NCBI GenBank assembly: GCA_030562195.1
Contig: CM060200.1
Span: 30,047,023-30,111,022, forward strand
Length of the DNA: 64,000 bases
DNA from: Nipponacmea schrenckii
Taxonomy: Eukaryota; Mollusca; Gastropoda; Lottiidae
Direction of reading: 5' to 3'
Shown here: in pieces, positions 51,301 to 64,000 of the stretch
How the letters are laid out: each line of letters starts with the position of its first letter
Position numbering within the stretch: position 1 is the stretch's first letter
Made by a program: the position numbers and the translations under genes
Notes under the pieces: model-generated
The model's database searches: none
Seen by the model: the letters and a program-made list of their open reading frames with translations, nothing else
Told to the model about the DNA's origin: nothing

Positions 51301-54300
51301 TCAGCATTTTTTTCACAATATCGTAGCAAAACTGTACAATATTAGTTAACTGGAAGCAGATGAAGATGGTTTCTCTAATGCTCAAAATGGACAAGATATG
51401 GAAAGATATCTACCTTCTCTGACCCTTGCCACTGTCTTTATTTATAATAGGTGATTGTTCTATAAATACTGTAGAAGAGTCTTGACTAGCTGGTGTAGTA
51501 GGACGGCTATCTTTATTATTATTATGTTCGACTGTCTCATTTTCTGAATCAGCTAAAATACCACTACTCCTAAAATATAGTAGATTCTGAGATAGTTCTT
51601 AACATAGTAGAACAAAATGTTTTAACACACAAACCACCTATTCAGTGCTTAACTTTAAAACCTCAACCAAGGTGAAAAAGCAAGTTTTTAAAAAATCATT
51701 GAATTATCACCTGGGTAAAAATTATTTTCTACCTTGGTGACAAATCAAGTTTTTAAATAAAAATCAAAGTTTGTAATTCCAAATTAGAACTAATTAATTT
51801 TGTCATATTCTAAAGTTAAATTTTAACCGGACATTATAAGAATATTATAAACTTACGCCTCAGAATCTCTTCTCCCCTTTGATTCTTCTATTTGTTCTAA
51901 TTCTTCAGCACTAGAACCTTTCATTAAGACACCTTCATCACTTGCAGACGACTGCATATCTTCATGATGTTTCTTTATTTCACGTCTTCTTTGTTCTTCA
52001 TCTAATATTCTTTGTCTTTCTTTTTCTTCAACTAGTCTAATATGTCTATAATAATCAAAATAACAATAAGAAACAGCAATCAACAATTTGTCAAAATCAT
52101 ATTCCAATATGATGTCAGAAAAACCTATTCTACACAATAATGAGATGGAGGAGGTAGATAACTAACATCATAAAGAGACAAAAAAATTGTTCCAGTTGAT
52201 GTACTATAATGTTTATGCAAAAATAGATTATCTCTTATTTAAATTAATGTCTGAATTTGATGGTAAATCTCTTCAATTCTTCAGGCTTTCCAGAATCAGC
52301 TCCCTTCCTCTTCCACTTAATTAATTAGACATCACATAACAACAAATATCCTTACCTCTTTCTAACTATGAATGTTCTGACTTGAGCTTGTATTAAAATA
52401 ACCATATTTCTAGTGAAATGATAGAAACTTCTAACTCTATAGCCTCTATACCATCTCTGTATTGTAACAGCAGCCAATTCTTCATTACGTAACTGGTGTA
52501 ACTTTTTAATTGCCAAAAATCTTCTTACATATTTCTACCAAACAAAAAAATGCATTTAAAAATGTTGTTACAAAGCTAATAAGCATATTAAAAAGTAAAA
52601 CAGCTAATCATGAAAAATATTTTTAAACAAACAATCTGGACTTCAGTAAGAAACAGATTGGAAATTCTGTAGTGTTAAGATCACACAATGTACAATTGAG
52701 TAAATATTTTATCTGTTGTGATATTGTTATATTGCTCTGTAATCAACTGAAATCAATGAGCAATACTTTAAATATTGTGTATAAATAATAAAATATAATA
52801 AAAACTTGCTATATCTTAGTGGTTATTGCTTGATAATAGGTTTTTCCTCTCAAAAAAAAAAACCTCGGAATAAGCAAGTAATATTAATAAACTAGTTGTG
52901 AGAATATCACCCAAGATCTAGATGTGTATTGTAAGATAGATATAATTGATGGTTGTATTGAATTTACCTGTAATATTTGACTAGCCCAGCGTAACTTAAC
53001 AAATGATTGTCGTTCTATAATAGTTTTCATCCATCTTTGAATTCGAACAACTCTCTCCATGATAGCACGATGTAATGCTTCATCCAGTAACATTTTCTCA
53101 GTTTCACGTAGAAATACCTACAAATTACAAATTATCTATAACAGGGTTTGTTTTATGGTTGTCGTTATATTTTAGACACGCAAATTGTAAGTGAATTGAG
53201 CAAATTAGCCAAAGGCAATTAAAGTCATTCTTAATTAATTAGGAAGACAAAATTATTGAAAAAGGTTACCAAGAACAACCAAAGAAAATGTGTCTGTTAT
53301 GACTTTATCTGAAATAATATGTGACTAATACCAATTTCATACCTTATCTTTTCCAATTTGGTAATGTTCTAAACTAAAGGTCATCTTCTCTAGGAATATT
53401 TTGACATCTTCTTTAGAGCTGACCAAACCTCTAGGTAGTAGAATCTTATAAATTTGTATAAATTCCTAAGGGAAAAAAATAGAAACTTTGATTTCGATTT
53501 ATGTTTTCAATTAAACCTGTATGAAGATGTACATAAAAATGGATAATAGAGGTGTAGTATATTTAAAGAAGAGTACTTCTCATTTCGATTAAATAAAATA
53601 GATAATTTATTTTCTGTTGCTTATTTTCCTGAGTTTGATATAAAACATTACACAACTGATTATTATTGTGAACTAAATGACCTTAACTGAGAGTTGAACT
53701 TCCTCATTTGTTTCATATCCTGAACTAGATTATCATTACAACAGTTCACACTATTATACTTTCTGGTTGAGGCGTGTAGGGTCAAGGCTAAATTTGTAAA
53801 AGGAGATATTTGTATGGTTAAAGCAGCTACATCTCCGAATTTCAAGTTCTGATAATTGAATAAATATAAATTAATACTAACCTCAAATGTTAATCTATAG
53901 TTATAACCTGATTGTCGTATTTTAACTGTAGCTAACATTCCAGTATATCTTAACTGACGTAGAACTATTTCTTCATCAAAAGTACATGGTAACTGCAAAA
54001 ATCAACAAAATTAACAAAATCCTCCAAATTGCATTTCAAACCACTGTGTATTTAAATATACCTATAGCTATAGCTATGATTACATAAAACTGTAGGTATG
54101 AATATAGAATAAGATTAGACAAACATCACCAAAATTAACAAAATATTCATGAAATCATCAACAAAACAAGTTGTCTTAAGTTACATGAGCTTTGAATCCA
54201 TTAACTGCTGATTTGTTAAATGGGGCTTAATTTTCACTATGTTCTGATGTATGTGGAATTCATTGAAGACATGTTAAGTTGATTAAGATACAAAGTACAT

Positions 54301-57300
54301 ACCTTTTCTGAATTTGATTTGATACATCTTATAAAGAATGGATTAGCTTGATTTAATGTTGTCATTAATCTAGACAGAGACCACTGAAAATAATATTGAT
54401 ATATACATCAGATTTTTAGAACGGCCGACTTTCAATTAAAATACTTTTGCTGTATTGAAACACAACCCATAGAAAGATAACTTAAAGTCACAAGAGGGCT
54501 CAGTGAGTTAAATTCTTGCTTGATAACCTCTTGGTTCAGGGTTTTATCATAGTATTTGTTGAGATACATATTCATAATTCAATTCAGTTTCTACACTTGG
54601 CACCATAATCAAGAAATATTTTCCTCCTTACCTGAAACTGAGCACTAACACTAGGAGGTTTTTTAGATGATTGACGAACACTTCCTCCATAAACAGTATT
54701 ACCAGAAATAGCTTTAAGCGTTCGAATATCTCGAAAACTCTACAATATAATTACAATTAAATTGTTAATCATAACATCTCACTCATTGACAGGAAAATAC
54801 CCAGCACAGACCTAAAATTCTGATGTGTAATTGAATATTCTCTATCCAGCCAGAAAAGTTATTTCAGCATTTTACACAAGCTTTTCGAGCTAGTTCTCTT
54901 TAATGACACATGATATTTTCAGGGTTCCTCTGTACATTTTAACTGGTCTTTCCCATGCATGAATAATGTACATCTTGTAAATATATAATGTACAGTATAT
55001 GAATACCTCACTGGAATAAGGACACGCATTGTTGAAAAAGCTCAATATTCAGCAGTCCTGAATGGCTGCTGAGTGTGCACCCTTTACTAGTAATTTTAAA
55101 AGGCTTATATACTACATTCCAAAAAACCTAAATCTTACCAATGATGGGGGGCGAGGTTTTGGTTTGAATGATTTATTTTTCCTACAAAAAACAGCAAGAA
55201 TAGATCAATAATTTACAAAAATACATCACATAATATCATATTGGACTTGAAAGTTTTACTTCACTAAACAAAGTAGAGTGATGATTTATTTTAGAATTTG
55301 TCTAAGCATTGAATTATAATTTATAAGCTGATCAACAGAAATGTTTTAGACATAAATATACACACTGCAAATTATAATTAGATGAACAACAACTCAAACT
55401 TGCTGCTAAAACATAACTTAAATATAAAGATGAGGTCAAGCCAAAACTACATTCTACTATGATATTGGTGATATTTAGTTCGGATCTATAATCTTTGTTG
55501 GCTTAAATCTTATAAGGCTGTCTTTTACATAAAAATTATTTTATATCAAGTATTGTGAGAATCAACTGAAGAATTATTCCAGAACATTGCTGACCGTATC
55601 ATATACAAACTTAAGGCCAATAAGTTTGAACAGTTTTATCCCCAAAAAAGAGACAATGTTCACATATCTGAGCATTCAAACACTCTTGTTAATTAACATT
55701 ATTTTGCTGTCCCAGTGTATGTCAGATTATTCAGGGTAGGCCTACACTGTTAATATATATGAGGTTTATTCCTGCTAAGATTATTTCAATAAAGGACAAA
55801 TTGTTTTCAGCTTGACCCATAAAATGATTAAAAATAAAACAATTAAACATACAAGATAAGTTTGGAGGCTCGACGCATTATACGAGCTTTAGATTTTGGT
55901 AAGTGATTCTCTATAACTGATAGGTCATCATCACAAGACGTTTCATGCCCTTTATAAAATATATCTTCATCACTACTTGTATTAACTTGGTGACATGCGG
56001 TACCATGCAGCTTTGTCAGTTCTACCTGACGGTCAGTGCCACTAATTAATATAAAAACAGCAAACTCAAAATCTAAGCATACAAAATTAAAATTCTATAA
56101 CAAAACATTACTAATTAATCTTGTATAATTATGTTAATTATAAATTAATTGTAGTTGAGAAAACACACATGGTTAGAATCAGTTCATTCCTAAGTTAACT
56201 TATAATCAAACTCTAATTTCATTCAGACATTAGTAAAAAAACAATTATATTGGTTCCATTGAGATACAGGAATCGAAAGAACTGATTATTAGCGTTATGG
56301 TATTTATACTCCTGCTAGCCTCTATACTGTGAGAAGTGATATCCAAGGAAGTCCAAAGAAGACTTTTCTAAAAATTCTGTTAAACATAATTTAAACTTCA
56401 AGAGTAAAAAATATAATAAAGAAAACATCAGGGCTAGTATTGTATTTGAAATTTTTTTACTGATCAAAATTATTTGATCTTAATACTAATAATATTACTA
56501 ACAGGTTCCATTCAATTCCATCAAAATCAAAGACAATCAAGCAAATGAATGGATTAATTGTTTAAAATGACAGAAAGTCAAAATTTCAAATGAATACAAG
56601 CAAATATTTCAGTTAAACAACTTTGTAAATTAGATTTTCACACACAATGGAAACCAATTTAACACACTCACAGACACACACTTACTGAATTTTGCGTAGA
56701 ATTTTCATGGTTTGAGCAACATGGAAAAATCTAGAAAGGACAGGATTTGGGCTGAAGATAAATGCACTTAATATATTGGCTGGTCTGATTTGTGAATTGG
56801 ACAGGGATAAGGGAGTAAGGCAATATTTAGATAATGCGTAAAATTAAGATTTATAATCTTATATTTATATATATAAATTATCTAAATCTAAAATATACTT
56901 AGAAAGTATTCGCACAAATCAATATTAAGCTATATATCAATTTTATATACTACATGATTTTACACATTTTTTGTTGATTAGTAGGCTACATGATGATGAT
57001 TGATGATGAATTATGATGACAATGATCAAAGCCATCAAAAGAGACAATGTTACTGATAACTACTAGAAAACTATGTAATGGGGATAGAAAGGAAGGATAC
57101 CTGACTTTTCCTTTTTGTTAGTTTAATATTGCACCGACATATGAAACTGATGAACAGTGAAGTTTGCAAATACAGTCAAATAAAACAGTTCCACTCTGAC
57201 TACCCTATGTTTAATTAGAGGTAAGAGTTTCTACATTGAAGATGCCTAATTGACAGTTATAAAGACTTTTGATGAGAATTCATGCAGTTAGGGGTGATGA

Positions 57301-60300
57301 CATGCTATGATATCAGAAGGGCCTGAGGAAAGTTGGTTTTCACATACAGTAACTGACTATGGTGAAGAAATGTAACTATTAATATCTTAAGTAATATGAT
57401 TCCATACATACTTGAGCAAGTTATCATTATAATTAGGATCTTGTAAGAGTTGAGAATCTGATAATCTTTTCTTGGCTATATTAGTAGTTACATTATCTGT
57501 AAAAAGACAAAAATTCATAAATATCACCATGGAACAATGTTTTTTTTTAGAGAAGTGGCTTGGCCCAGTTTGATTTTTGCTTGGAAAAAACTTCATTAAA
57601 ACTAGAAACACTTTTTGAAAACAATAGAATGTGCTTTCAATAGTTGGCCTAATAAATCCTTTGTTTATCACAGGTATTTCATGTTTCAATTTTCAACACA
57701 TTTAAAACAGAGAATATTCAAAATGTCTATAATCAAATTCACTTATATTCTATAGAACGTGTTGGTATAATGCAATTCAAATCATATATGAAATGGACCA
57801 AACAAGATTTAAATTACCTCCATGTTTTCTCCATCTTTTTCCAGAATCAAGAAAAGCAAAGAAACATCTAAAGAAAGCTCTTACTATAGCCCATCTTAAG
57901 ACAGCTACTGGGTCGATTCCTGTAACAAATATCAAGAATGGATTACAAACAATCTTGGAAGGGGTAAAAATTTAGATAATTCTGAATGTGATCTTTAACT
58001 AGGAGTAATGATCATTTTCGTATGAGATTTAAAATATCTAGCATTGGAAGCAGGCAAAGATTTGATAATTATAAGATTATTTCTTTATATTGAATCTGTC
58101 TTTCCTCTTGATACATTTTTAATTAGAAAACAAAGATAATAAAACTCCTCTTTTATCGCACAAAATGACAAATTTATTACAGAAATTTGAAAAGTTGTAG
58201 CTATTAATTTCTTTAGATTCTAACATCTAGCATCAAAGAACGAATGTTATTTGTCAAGATAAACTATAAAGATAACATACCCATTAATTCTCGGACAAAT
58301 GATAAGGAACTTTTCTTTAATACACTGACAATTTCTGTTCTAATATGATCAGAATTTTTCTCTCGAAAGTCCTGTTAAAGAAAACCACCATTAATATTTA
58401 AAAAATTTTCTTTTTTATATCATATACTAGGATAAAAATGTAAGATAAAACAAAAATGAAATCCACCAATCAGAAATTAAAATGCTCATTATATTTTTCA
58501 AATTTGTAATGTTTCCGGCAAAGATTTCCAGTACTGTCATTTTAGGGAGCTAAATATTGAATAATTATTACCTTTATTTGATATTTGACTTTACCAGCAT
58601 AATGTACTATTACAAATGCTTGTTCTCTTAAAACAGGAACCTCATAATATAGATTATCTTTATGTAGATGATTGAACTTAGATAATAGAGTATCATTAGT
58701 GGCTCCAGGAAAACTGAAAATAAAGTCATACATTAATATCAGAACAAAAAACATGAACATTTTGGTTTCTCTATACAATGCCTTTTTTACATTTCAATAA
58801 TTGTGACAAATCACATCAATGATGATGAAAAAACTATTCAAATATTCAAATAATTAATTTAACAATAATAATTTCACACATACTTGCATTCCTCATCTAG
58901 GAGACAAAATAAACCTTTTGGTTTACTAGAGAATAATTCTAAACATCTTGTATTATCTATAAATTCTATATTCTTCCATTGTATACCTTCACGAGTATAT
59001 TCCTCCTGAAATATAATATAATACACAGAATGTATCACAGACCAACTGATAATACATCATCAAGTCAATTACCATGTTAATATTGTACTGGTACTTGGTT
59101 GTTCATATTCACTAGTTTAATTTCACACAGAAAATATACCAAATTCAAGCCCTTCTTATCAGTACTTATTAGTTAAAATTTGTAGATAAGTCAATGCTTC
59201 AGATCTATTAAATTCTATACATATTACCATACTAAACTAAATTGGATTGAAAAATCATCAGTTAACCTTAAAATACTGTAAATGTAGTAACAGACTAATT
59301 TAAATCTTAAGGAAGGTAGATAAAAGATAACACTTAAAATACTCACTTGTTCAAATTTGAATATATGCTGATTGAAATAATACTGTAAATGTTCATTGGC
59401 ATAATTTATACAAAACTGTTCATAGCTATTATTACCAAAATCTTCAAATCCAAAAATATCAAGGACACCTATTGAATTACCCTAGATAATAGAAATACAA
59501 TGAAATTTTAATTTTTGAATAAAATGAAAATATACATTCTATCTTCTCAAAGGATAATGAATTTTTGTGAGAAAATCACATCATTAATAATTAAAAGTTT
59601 GAAATGTCTTTGATAATAAAGAAAAAAAGGCCATAAAATGAAAGATAGAAAAGAAAAAATTCTTACACGTCTATCTATTGTAGGATATCTAACTGGAAAT
59701 ATCGGCTATTGAAAACAATAAAGCAACATAAGTACACTGAAGCCATAAAAACTCAACATATTGACAAAGACATTTAACCAAAACTATAGAATACCATACA
59801 AAATAAAGTTTACCAGAAATTACAAGAACTCAATTATAAAAATTAGAAATCAACTTTACAGAGTATCAACAATTTGAAAAAAGTAAGAGAAAAGATAGAA
59901 CAGGTATTTTATTAACTGAAATATGAATAATTTTTTTTCTAAAATTCCCATATATGGAGCTATTTTAATTCAAGCAATTAAGACCGCAACTGTTAACTGC
60001 AAATTTGTCTAACACAAAAAATTAAAACCAAGTTAATTTTTCAAATATACTAAATTATCCAATTTTTATTTCCAACTGAAACTGATGTTAGAGGACAAAT
60101 ATATTAGTAGGGCCTACAATAACTACAGAACATTGTTAAAACGTAGGTAGCTGGGAAAATTAGGCTTAATTAAAAACTTGGGTAACAATAAATTAGGCAC
60201 AGAACTAAAATAATAAAACTAATCTTCAGTGAAACCAAAGAACCCAAAACAAGAAAAAAATCAAAATAACCATCCCAGAATCAACATAACCTTTATTAAT

Positions 60301-62350
60301 AACAACTGGAAATAACAAACAAAAACTAAATTAATGTGCAATGGAACAAATAACCAGACACCAACAAGGAAAGTGAAAACATGCAACTAACAAATTCTAC
60401 CCACTTTGATTGCACATGACGGTGATTCGGGAGAGATTTCGTCACTCAGTACCTGATGATCACTGTTATGTTTCTTCGCCAATAATGCTTGGTTAACTTT
60501 TAATACAATCCAATCAAACAAGGCACCATATATACATTTAGCCATTGCATTTCTTGTAGCAATTGCCTGATAAAAAAATTATAAAAATTTACTCAATTAA
60601 ATCTAAAGTAGTTAAAAGAACAATCTTGTTGAAGAAATATTGTTTTGAATATTAAGAATTCACAAATCTGGCTTAAATACCAACTATTGAAATCAGCAAA
60701 TGTCAGAGGGGTTCTTATTTTAATGTTATATTTTCTCAGAGAAATTTGAAACTTACATCTTCCATTTTAAAATTAATAACCACTGTTTCACCTCCAGCTA
60801 CAGTTTTCTTGGTAGTTAATGCATCTATCACAGTCTTTTCTTTCACCTAATATAATACAAAACAAAACCCATTTTGTAGCAGGCTTCAATTTAAGTGATA
60901 TTATACTAAGGTGATTTGAATATCACACTGATGGGAAATGATTTCTTTTACAATCCAATGTTTCATATGATCAGTCATCAATAAAATTTATCAACACTGG
61001 ATGGCATGTATATTTAAGTGATACTTTTCCACTGAAGCTAGAAATATATGAAACACTTCAGTTTTTTTTTTGAGAACTTTCAAGAACTAACATCATTGGG
61101 AAGATTGATTTAAAGTCTATCACTAGAACATTCTGAACTGAATCTATATTAAACTTAACTTCAACTAAATTAAAATTGGTGTGATACATTGCTAATAAAA
61201 TTTTCATTTTACAAAAAAGTTTCATAAATAAGGACTACTAAACACAGCATTGGTCTTTTTGCTATGTCAATTTTATTACCTCCCTTGAAGTACAATAGAC
61301 TCTAAATGATTTAGAAAATAGAAGAAAAATGTACAAACCTTGAGTAGATTTGAGATAATTTTAACATCATCTTCATTTTTAATTGACACAGATTCATCAT
61401 GGTGTTGGTCACCTTTCTAAAATCGAGAACAATCATTATCCTTAAAATTTAAAAATCTAGAAAAACTGGTCAATTTTGAGTTATGGAAACAGGGAAGAAA
61501 TAATTCTTTGTCCTCTTACAACTACACTGTATATTTACATACATTTCAGTTGTAACTTATCACAAAGATAATACAGAAGAAACATATCTGCTTATAATGG
61601 AAAGTCATGGATATGCAATTAAATACTCTTCTTATCTTTTTGAAATGACCAATTTAACTACACAATGAAAAAACAGTTGTGAATCTGGTAATCATGTTAT
61701 ATTTGCGAAGTAACAGGGGTGATTTATCTATTGTTTTTATAATTTAAAGGACAGTATGAGTGGTGAAGAGGACCTAGGAGCTTTTCATAACTTACCTTTT
61801 TAAACTCTATGTTACCCAGGTGAAGAACGGCAGAAAGAACACTGAATATTCTGGAAAGAAAACAAGTACATAACAGTAATACATACTATATATCTAATTA
61901 GTCATTTGAGTAAACTATATAATTAGGTAAAGGCATCTATAATAGATAAATCTCTTTATTGAAAATACTGCACTAACCTCTTTTGTGTTTCTGGAGAAAA
62001 ACCCACCATTTCCATTGATTGTTTAAGTCGAGCAAACTCATATTTTTCATCAGTTCCATCTAGAGTGATACAGTCACTCTATAAAAACAAGAATATTAAG
62101 CGTTAAGTTTTATCAAATTACGCCTATTCAAACATAATGCAATTTTCTTATCCAAACTTTTACGACTTCTGCAAATTGGAATTTGAAAATTCTGATAATC
62201 TAAGATCATTAAACAAATTAATAAATTATAAGAATTTTCATTATACTCACACAAGAGAGATAGTGGTAGTTTTCAGGTGTAGATAGATGTAGGGAATGTC
62301 TTTCAGTATCATCAGCACCAGCTAGTAGATAGTAGAACACATGATAATTC
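36328..62350 (-). CDS. MYO9: Class IX unconventional myosin with RhoGAP tail (5' part outside window)
   Basis: About 40 exons run from 62350 down to the stop at 36328. The first visible exon starts mid-motor at [14 protein letters not shown]. Motor exons continue through [20 protein letters not shown] (59.4 kb), [10 protein letters not shown] (58.9 kb), the class IX segment [16 protein letters not shown] (57.9 kb), a Lys-rich, acidic loop-2 insertion (57.5-55.1 kb), [10 protein letters not shown] (54.3 kb) and [14 protein letters not shown] (53.9 kb). IQ-like motifs follow (53.1-52.4 kb), then a charged linker (52.0-43.5 kb). A C1 domain ([21 protein letters not shown]) is split over exons near 41.9 and 41.7 kb. 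The RhoGAP domain occupies 41.2-37.8 kb with the arginine finger in GIYRKCGS. A coiled and Ser-rich tail ends in DEIMV. Class IX myosins are single-headed motors that inactivate Rho. The usual N-terminal RA domain, P-loop and switch I are not in the window. The gene could be the ancestor of both MYO9A and MYO9B (inference). Confidence 0.92.
38456..39207. repeat. Hairpin-ended repeat element, copy A in a myosin intron
   Basis: Opens with GCTTGCCAGGCAAGGTAACA and ATACGCCCAC, contains four or five diverged units of about 140-160 bp ('aagtcaagg.caataactcaaaa', 'accaagtttcat.aaaatc'), and closes with GACCGACGGACAGGGGCAACG and a hairpin-like ATGTGGGCGTATAAAA end (39176-39207). It lies between the RhoGAP exons near 38.3 and 40.6 kb, directly followed by copy B. 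Confidence 0.82.
39208..40016. repeat. 161-bp tandem repeat ending in GACGGAC run and hairpin, copy B
   Basis: Five successive TACCAAGTTT landmarks at about 39241, 39401, 39562, 39723 and 39884 are 160-161 bp apart. Each unit also has TTTGACGCGTTTTTACTAAG and 'tgtagcctctat'. The block closes with (GACG)n, ACAGGGGCGACGGCAATATA and the ATATACGTCCACAT/TTGGGCGTAT hairpin (about 39980-40013). Units differ at only a few positions, so the array is younger than copy A. Confidence 0.88.
41285..41590. repeat. Degenerate tandem repeat in a myosin intron
   Basis: Three imperfect units of roughly 100 bp share 'actgaaatttgttaa', 'gatgaaa' and 'ttcaaaa.a.attgaaaa'. The array is between the C1 and first RhoGAP exons and contains no exon sequence. 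Confidence 0.6.
43815..46943. other. Large myosin intron
   Basis: A 3.1-kb intron between linker exons near 43.8 and 46.95 kb. Apart from the Harbinger remnant it holds AT-rich sequence with no exon or other structure that I could recognise. Confidence 0.6.
45199..45836 (+). mobile_element. Decayed, non-autonomous PIF/Harbinger-like element
   Basis: This 640-bp segment is more GC-rich than its surroundings and has imperfect inverted ends (AGCTGGGTTTATACTT against AGGTGAAACTTATACTT, read inward). Inside, the plus strand encodes fragments of a Harbinger-type transposase N-terminus: [16 protein letters not shown] from 45341, then [19 protein letters not shown] in another frame, then [20 protein letters not shown] in the first frame again. 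At least two frameshifts or stops separate them and the DDE part is missing. I could not settle the 3-bp target duplication. Confidence 0.7.
59667..59705 (-). other. Probable 39-nt cassette microexon of the myosin IX motor
   Basis: Between the exon ending KKHNSDHQ (60453) and the exon beginning [12 protein letters not shown] (about 59482), a 39-base segment reads [13 protein letters not shown]. It is bounded by CAATAG and GTAAGA. Both neighbours are phase 0 here and the segment is 13 codons, so it can be included or skipped without changing frame. Family members normally run directly into the (N)[11 protein letters not shown] block. Confidence 0.6.
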
Positions 62351-62495
62351 CTGCAAATATAAAGATAGAGCACATGATATTCCTAAAAAATTAAAGATAA
62401 AGCACAAATTCCTAAAAATATAAAGATAGAGCACATGATATTCCTGCAAACTTTTAGTTTCAAATATATAGATAGAGCACATGGTAAACTTCAAG
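62340..62495. repeat. Tandem array of a myosin exon start and its splice acceptor
   Basis: Units of 29-32 bp repeat the junction 'TTTATATTTGCAG|GAATATCATGTG' on the minus strand. The functional acceptor starts its exon at 62350; look-alike acceptors would start exons at 62382, 62411 and 62443, and a fifth, partial copy lies near 62470-62490. Two decoys have TTTTTAG and one TTTGCAG-like sequence. Confidence 0.85.
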
Positions 62496-64000
62496 GTAGA
62501 ACAGTAATTGGTAAATATTTTATTGTTATTGAGTGATATCTTGGATAATTAAAGATGCTTTGAAAGAAGCATTAAGCCTGGTTATTCTCTGCTAATTTTA
62601 AGAGCCCTGCTTCATTCACTAGTATTACTTGCAATATAAGTTTGTGAATGTGGAGCAGTTTTTTTGACAAGTAAGTGAAAGGGAATAATTAAAACCTTAG
62701 CTAGAGAATGGCAATTTGCACTGGTTTTATTATGATGTGTTTATTATGTGAGGAGTAGGGTGGGGGGACAAGGGTTGTTCAAGAGTTTTTCTCTAATTTC
62801 TCCTTGAAGACTGTATGGGTATCATATTACCAAACCAAATTTTGAATAGTCCACTGGCCTACCATCCTATGAGTTAAAATTAGACAGGAAACCACTAAAA
62901 TACAGTCAACCAAATAGAGGTCAGAAGTTATAAATCTTAGTTATTTTAAGTACTTTCACCTATTTCAATACACATAGACTATATGTTAAAACATGTCACC
63001 TATTTATACTGTATGGATTATAGAAAAGTTTTAGTCAATGTTCAATTATAAACTTGCTGATTAAAGTAATTATGTCCGTTATTTTATGTCTGTTAAAATT
63101 TGAAATATTGTCGGTACTCTTTTCTCTGTATCAGATTCCAGTTTCTAAAAATATTTCATGCCATGAAAATTTGCATGAATACTAATTTTTTGGAAATGGG
63201 GTCAGGTTACTCAAGATTTGGTTCATATAAAAGTAATGTTTATATGATTAGGTATTACAGTACCAAGTCCTACTTTTATTAACTTGTTTATAATAATGAG
63301 GATATATTTAGACTATAGGTAAAGTATTATAGGTAAATTGATACAAGAACACTAGTAAGTACATGTACTAGTAATAAATCTAACATAAGAACTAAAAGTC
63401 ACCCCCCAGAGAGTCAAGTTATTGGTAGGATTGGTCAATTAGGTAAACTGCTTGTATCTTTTGATTATTACTTATCACAAATGGTCAGTTCAGACATTTG
63501 TATAACTAACCAAAACCAAAAAATGTGAACAACCCATTGGTATATTTGCTGCAGTAATATAGCTTATCATTATTTGAAAAGTATTCAAGACACATTTAGA
63601 TTGTTAATCAGTCAGTAAACTGCCAATAACTTGTAGTCAGGGCACACCTAAATTGTAACTTGGGCCTAAAACAAGACATCAAATGTAGACTTGTCACTGT
63701 TACAGAACATTTTATTATCATTTATGGTGTCTGTTTTAACAGTGCACTGTCGCCAACAATCTTTAGGTATACTCTTTTAAACAAAATTCAGCAACTCTTT
63801 TCTGTCTGAGAAACTACAAATTGAGACCTAACAATCAAATTGAGACCTTACAATCAAATTGAGACCTAACAATCAAATTGAGACCTAACAAGAGCTGGTC
63901 TGTATTTTTTTATGTATTTATTTATTTTTATAGATTTTAATTAATTAAATCTGTAGTTGAGTTAGAGTACTATAGGCAAGTCTCTAACCTTGACTAAACA
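62496..64000. other. Upstream intron of the myosin gene to the window edge
   Basis: No exon for the earlier part of the motor was found in these 1.5 kb on the minus strand, so the next upstream exon lies outside the window. The sequence is AT-rich and contains one short tandem repeat, listed separately. Confidence 0.6.
63818..63891. repeat. Short 19-bp tandem repeat, about four copies
   Basis: AAATTGAGACCTAACAATC is repeated almost perfectly about 3.9 times; one copy has CCTTAC in place of CCTAAC. It is non-coding and lies in the presumed myosin intron. Confidence 0.85.

Overview
This is eukaryotic nuclear DNA: AT-rich, with intron-rich genes whose GT-AG boundaries can be followed by eye. 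It carries satellite-like repeats ending in runs of GACGGAC followed by a TATACGTCCACAT/ATGTGGGCGTATA hairpin. Together with the gene content this suggests an invertebrate, most likely a mollusc (inference; no marker gene fixes the taxon). No prokaryotic features, rRNA, tRNA or CRISPR array were recognised.

Layout. (1) 1-1085: hierarchical tandem repeat. (2) 1429-5026 (-): a six-exon, 752-residue gene joining a zinc knuckle and PR/SET domain (PRDM type) to a complete seven-finger array that matches vertebrate PLAG1 finger by finger. (3) 6780-8263 (+): a three-exon twin-CX9C gene, CHCHD7-like, head-to-head with the PRDM-PLAG gene, as CHCHD7 and PLAG1 are in vertebrates. (4) 9129-28929 (-): the whole coding region of IFT172, about 48 exons. 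(5) 29142-30919 (+): a four-exon gene for an unidentified 173-residue four-helix membrane protein, whose ATG lies 212 bp from the IFT172 ATG. (6) 31-36 kb: repeat-rich intergenic DNA. (7) 36328 to the right edge (-): a class IX unconventional myosin (motor, IQ motifs, C1, RhoGAP, C-terminal tail), whose 5' exons lie outside the window.

The strongest observation is the PR/SET-PLAG gene beside CHCHD7. It suggests that PLAG genes descend from a PRDM gene, and that the PLAG-CHCHD7 divergent pair predates the loss of the SET exons in the vertebrate lineage. A second theme is tandem arrays sitting exactly on exon edges: about 14 copies of the IFT172 exon-12 donor region, four copies of a myosin IX acceptor region, and about five copies of the myosin IX stop-codon region. 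Other mobile DNA includes two TTAA-flanked MITEs, a near-perfect foldback with a 7-bp flanking repeat, a decayed PIF/Harbinger element, and several copies of one hairpin-ended repeat family.

All gene models were made by eye from splice signals, phase and family knowledge. Boundaries given without 'about' were counted base by base.
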